A DNA stretch of 64,000 nucleotides from NCBI GenBank assembly GCA_901472505.1, contig LR590468.1, positions 2,269,501 through 2,333,500 of the forward strand, read 5' to 3'. Made by a program: the position numbers and the translations under genes. Under the pieces are notes generated by a model. That model was not told the DNA's origin. It saw only the letters and a program-made list of their open reading frames with translations, and searched no databases. This stretch comes from Proteus vulgaris (GTDB lineage Bacteria; Pseudomonadota; Gammaproteobacteria; Enterobacterales; Enterobacteriaceae). Positions 63,352 through 64,000 of this stretch are shown here, in pieces. Position 1 is the first letter of the stretch. The number at the start of each line of letters is the position of its first letter.

Positions 63352-64000
63352 TCATGAGATAATATCAATAAATAAACCACGAAATTCAGCCGAGCTTTTC
63401 AATGTAATACTATGGCTATCTTGAATAAAAGCGCCATCGCCACACTGGATTTGTCCATTTTCTTGTGTTGATGTTTGCAAATAGGTGCCGCCTTTTATGG
63501 ATTGCAAAAAGCCTTTCTGTCCTTTTATTGGCAGTGTAATTTCATCGCCTGCTTGCAAATGAATATGATAAAGCCAAATAGTTTGCCTTAACATTAATGA
63601 ACCATCATCACCCGTAGGCGAAGCTAATAATTGATATTTTAAATTTTCATCTAATATCAATTTTTGTGAAGCTAAACTTTCTTGTTGTGGACAAGCATTT
63701 AGCCACAACTGGATACGGGTTAATGGCGTGTCTGGACTGCTATTTTTCTCAATATAAGTTTCTGTATTATGGGGTGAAATAAGTAAGCACTCATTTTCTT
63801 TTGCTGTGACTGTCCGTCCCATATTATCAAGGTATGTCGCTTCTCCTTGAAGAATAAGATTAACCACATCAACATGAGGATAAGTCTTTGCTTTAAATTC
63901 TGAATTTGGTGCAAGCACTTCTTGGTTAAGAACTCTTAGCGTGCCATAGTCTAAAAAATGAGGGTCAAAATAGTGGCCAAAGGAAAATGTGTAGCGAGCT
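63352..64000 (-). CDS. yhaK: YhaK, pirin-family protein (5' end outside window)
   Basis: A pirin-like bicupin. The frame runs from the window edge (ARYTFSFGHYFDPHFLDYGTLRVLNQEVLAP) to the stop at 63352, matching E. coli YhaK (233 residues) through HVDVVNLILQGEATYLDNMG and CGDGAFIQDSHSITL. The GTG at 63916-63918 is internal, so the gene is truncated by the window and lacks about 15-20 N-terminal residues. E. coli YhaK is reported as a redox-sensitive pirin-like protein; no catalytic function is certain. Confidence 0.92.
   Translation of the reverse strand, partial: ARYTFSFGHYFDPHFLDYGTLRVLNQEVLAPNSEFKAKTYPHVDVVNLILQGEATYLDNMGRTVTAKENECLLISPHNTETYIEKNSSPDTPLTRIQLWLNACPQQESLASQKLILDENLKYQLLASPTGDDGSLMLRQTIWLYHIHLQAGDEITLPIKGQKGFLQSIKGGTYLQTSTQENGQIQCGDGAFIQDSHSITLKSSAEFRGLFIDIIS

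Overview
This window reads as chromosome from an enterobacterium of the genus Proteus. The evidence is a urease cluster with a divergent AraC-family activator (ureR, ureDABCEFG), a UreE with a histidine-rich tail, AT-rich codon usage, and close protein similarity to E. coli housekeeping genes in a Morganellaceae-like order. From memory the UreC sequence is close to, but not identical with, P. mirabilis UreC, so another Proteus species is possible; this was not tested by a search.

Layout. 1-9.7 kb: cell-shape genes mreC (cut by the window edge) and mreD, then maf(yhdE), rng, yhdP, a nitrilase-family amidase and tldD, tightly packed or overlapping on the plus strand. 9.8-10.6 kb: a membrane-anchored or secreted barnase-like RNase with its barstar-like inhibitor. 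10.7-12.7 kb: divergent darP(yjgA) and pmbA(tldE). 12.8-21.5 kb, minus strand: rnk, then the rpoN/PTS-Ntr block (npr, rapZ, ptsN, hpf, rpoN), lptB-lptA-lptC, kdsC, kdsD and yrbG. 21.7-26.6 kb, plus strand: mlaFEDCB, ibaG and murA. 26.7-30.5 kb is the main accessory segment: a very AT-rich two-gene operon encoding a SIR2-like protein and a partner with a possible N-terminal zinc site, followed by a DUF2157-like membrane protein and a CPCC-type small protein. 30.6-38.3 kb: degS, degQ, yhcB(zapG), zapE, rplM-rpsI, sspA-sspB. 38.4-41.0 kb: an AbgA-like M20 amidohydrolase with a DcuC-family transporter under an apparent FNR-dependent promoter. 41.4-52 kb: gltB-gltD, arcB, elbB, mtgA. 51.9-58.4 kb: ureR and ureDABCEFG. 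58.4-64 kb: dolP, diaA, yraN, lpoA, rsmI, the RNase P RNA gene rnpB and the start-truncated yhaK.

The genes form several working units: envelope building (MreCD, Lpt, Kds, Mla, MurA, MtgA, LpoA, YhdP, DolP), nitrogen metabolism (RpoN and PTS-Ntr, glutamate synthase, urease), stress proteolysis (DegS, DegQ) and stringent/redox signalling (SspAB, ArcB).

A striking property is the number of broken reading frames. rapZ, ptsN, rpoN, ibaG (two breaks), murA (two), the SIR2 gene, sspA, the dcuC-like gene, gltD, ureD and lpoA (several) all carry single-base indels, many of them in homopolymers. Because these include essential and highly conserved genes, sequencing or assembly error is the most economical explanation. 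These genes are typed as pseudogenes only because the frame as given is broken.

The best candidate for an undescribed system is the SIR2-like plus zinc-site-partner operon at 26.7-28.9 kb, which looks like an anti-phage defence module. The sequence alone does not prove that role.
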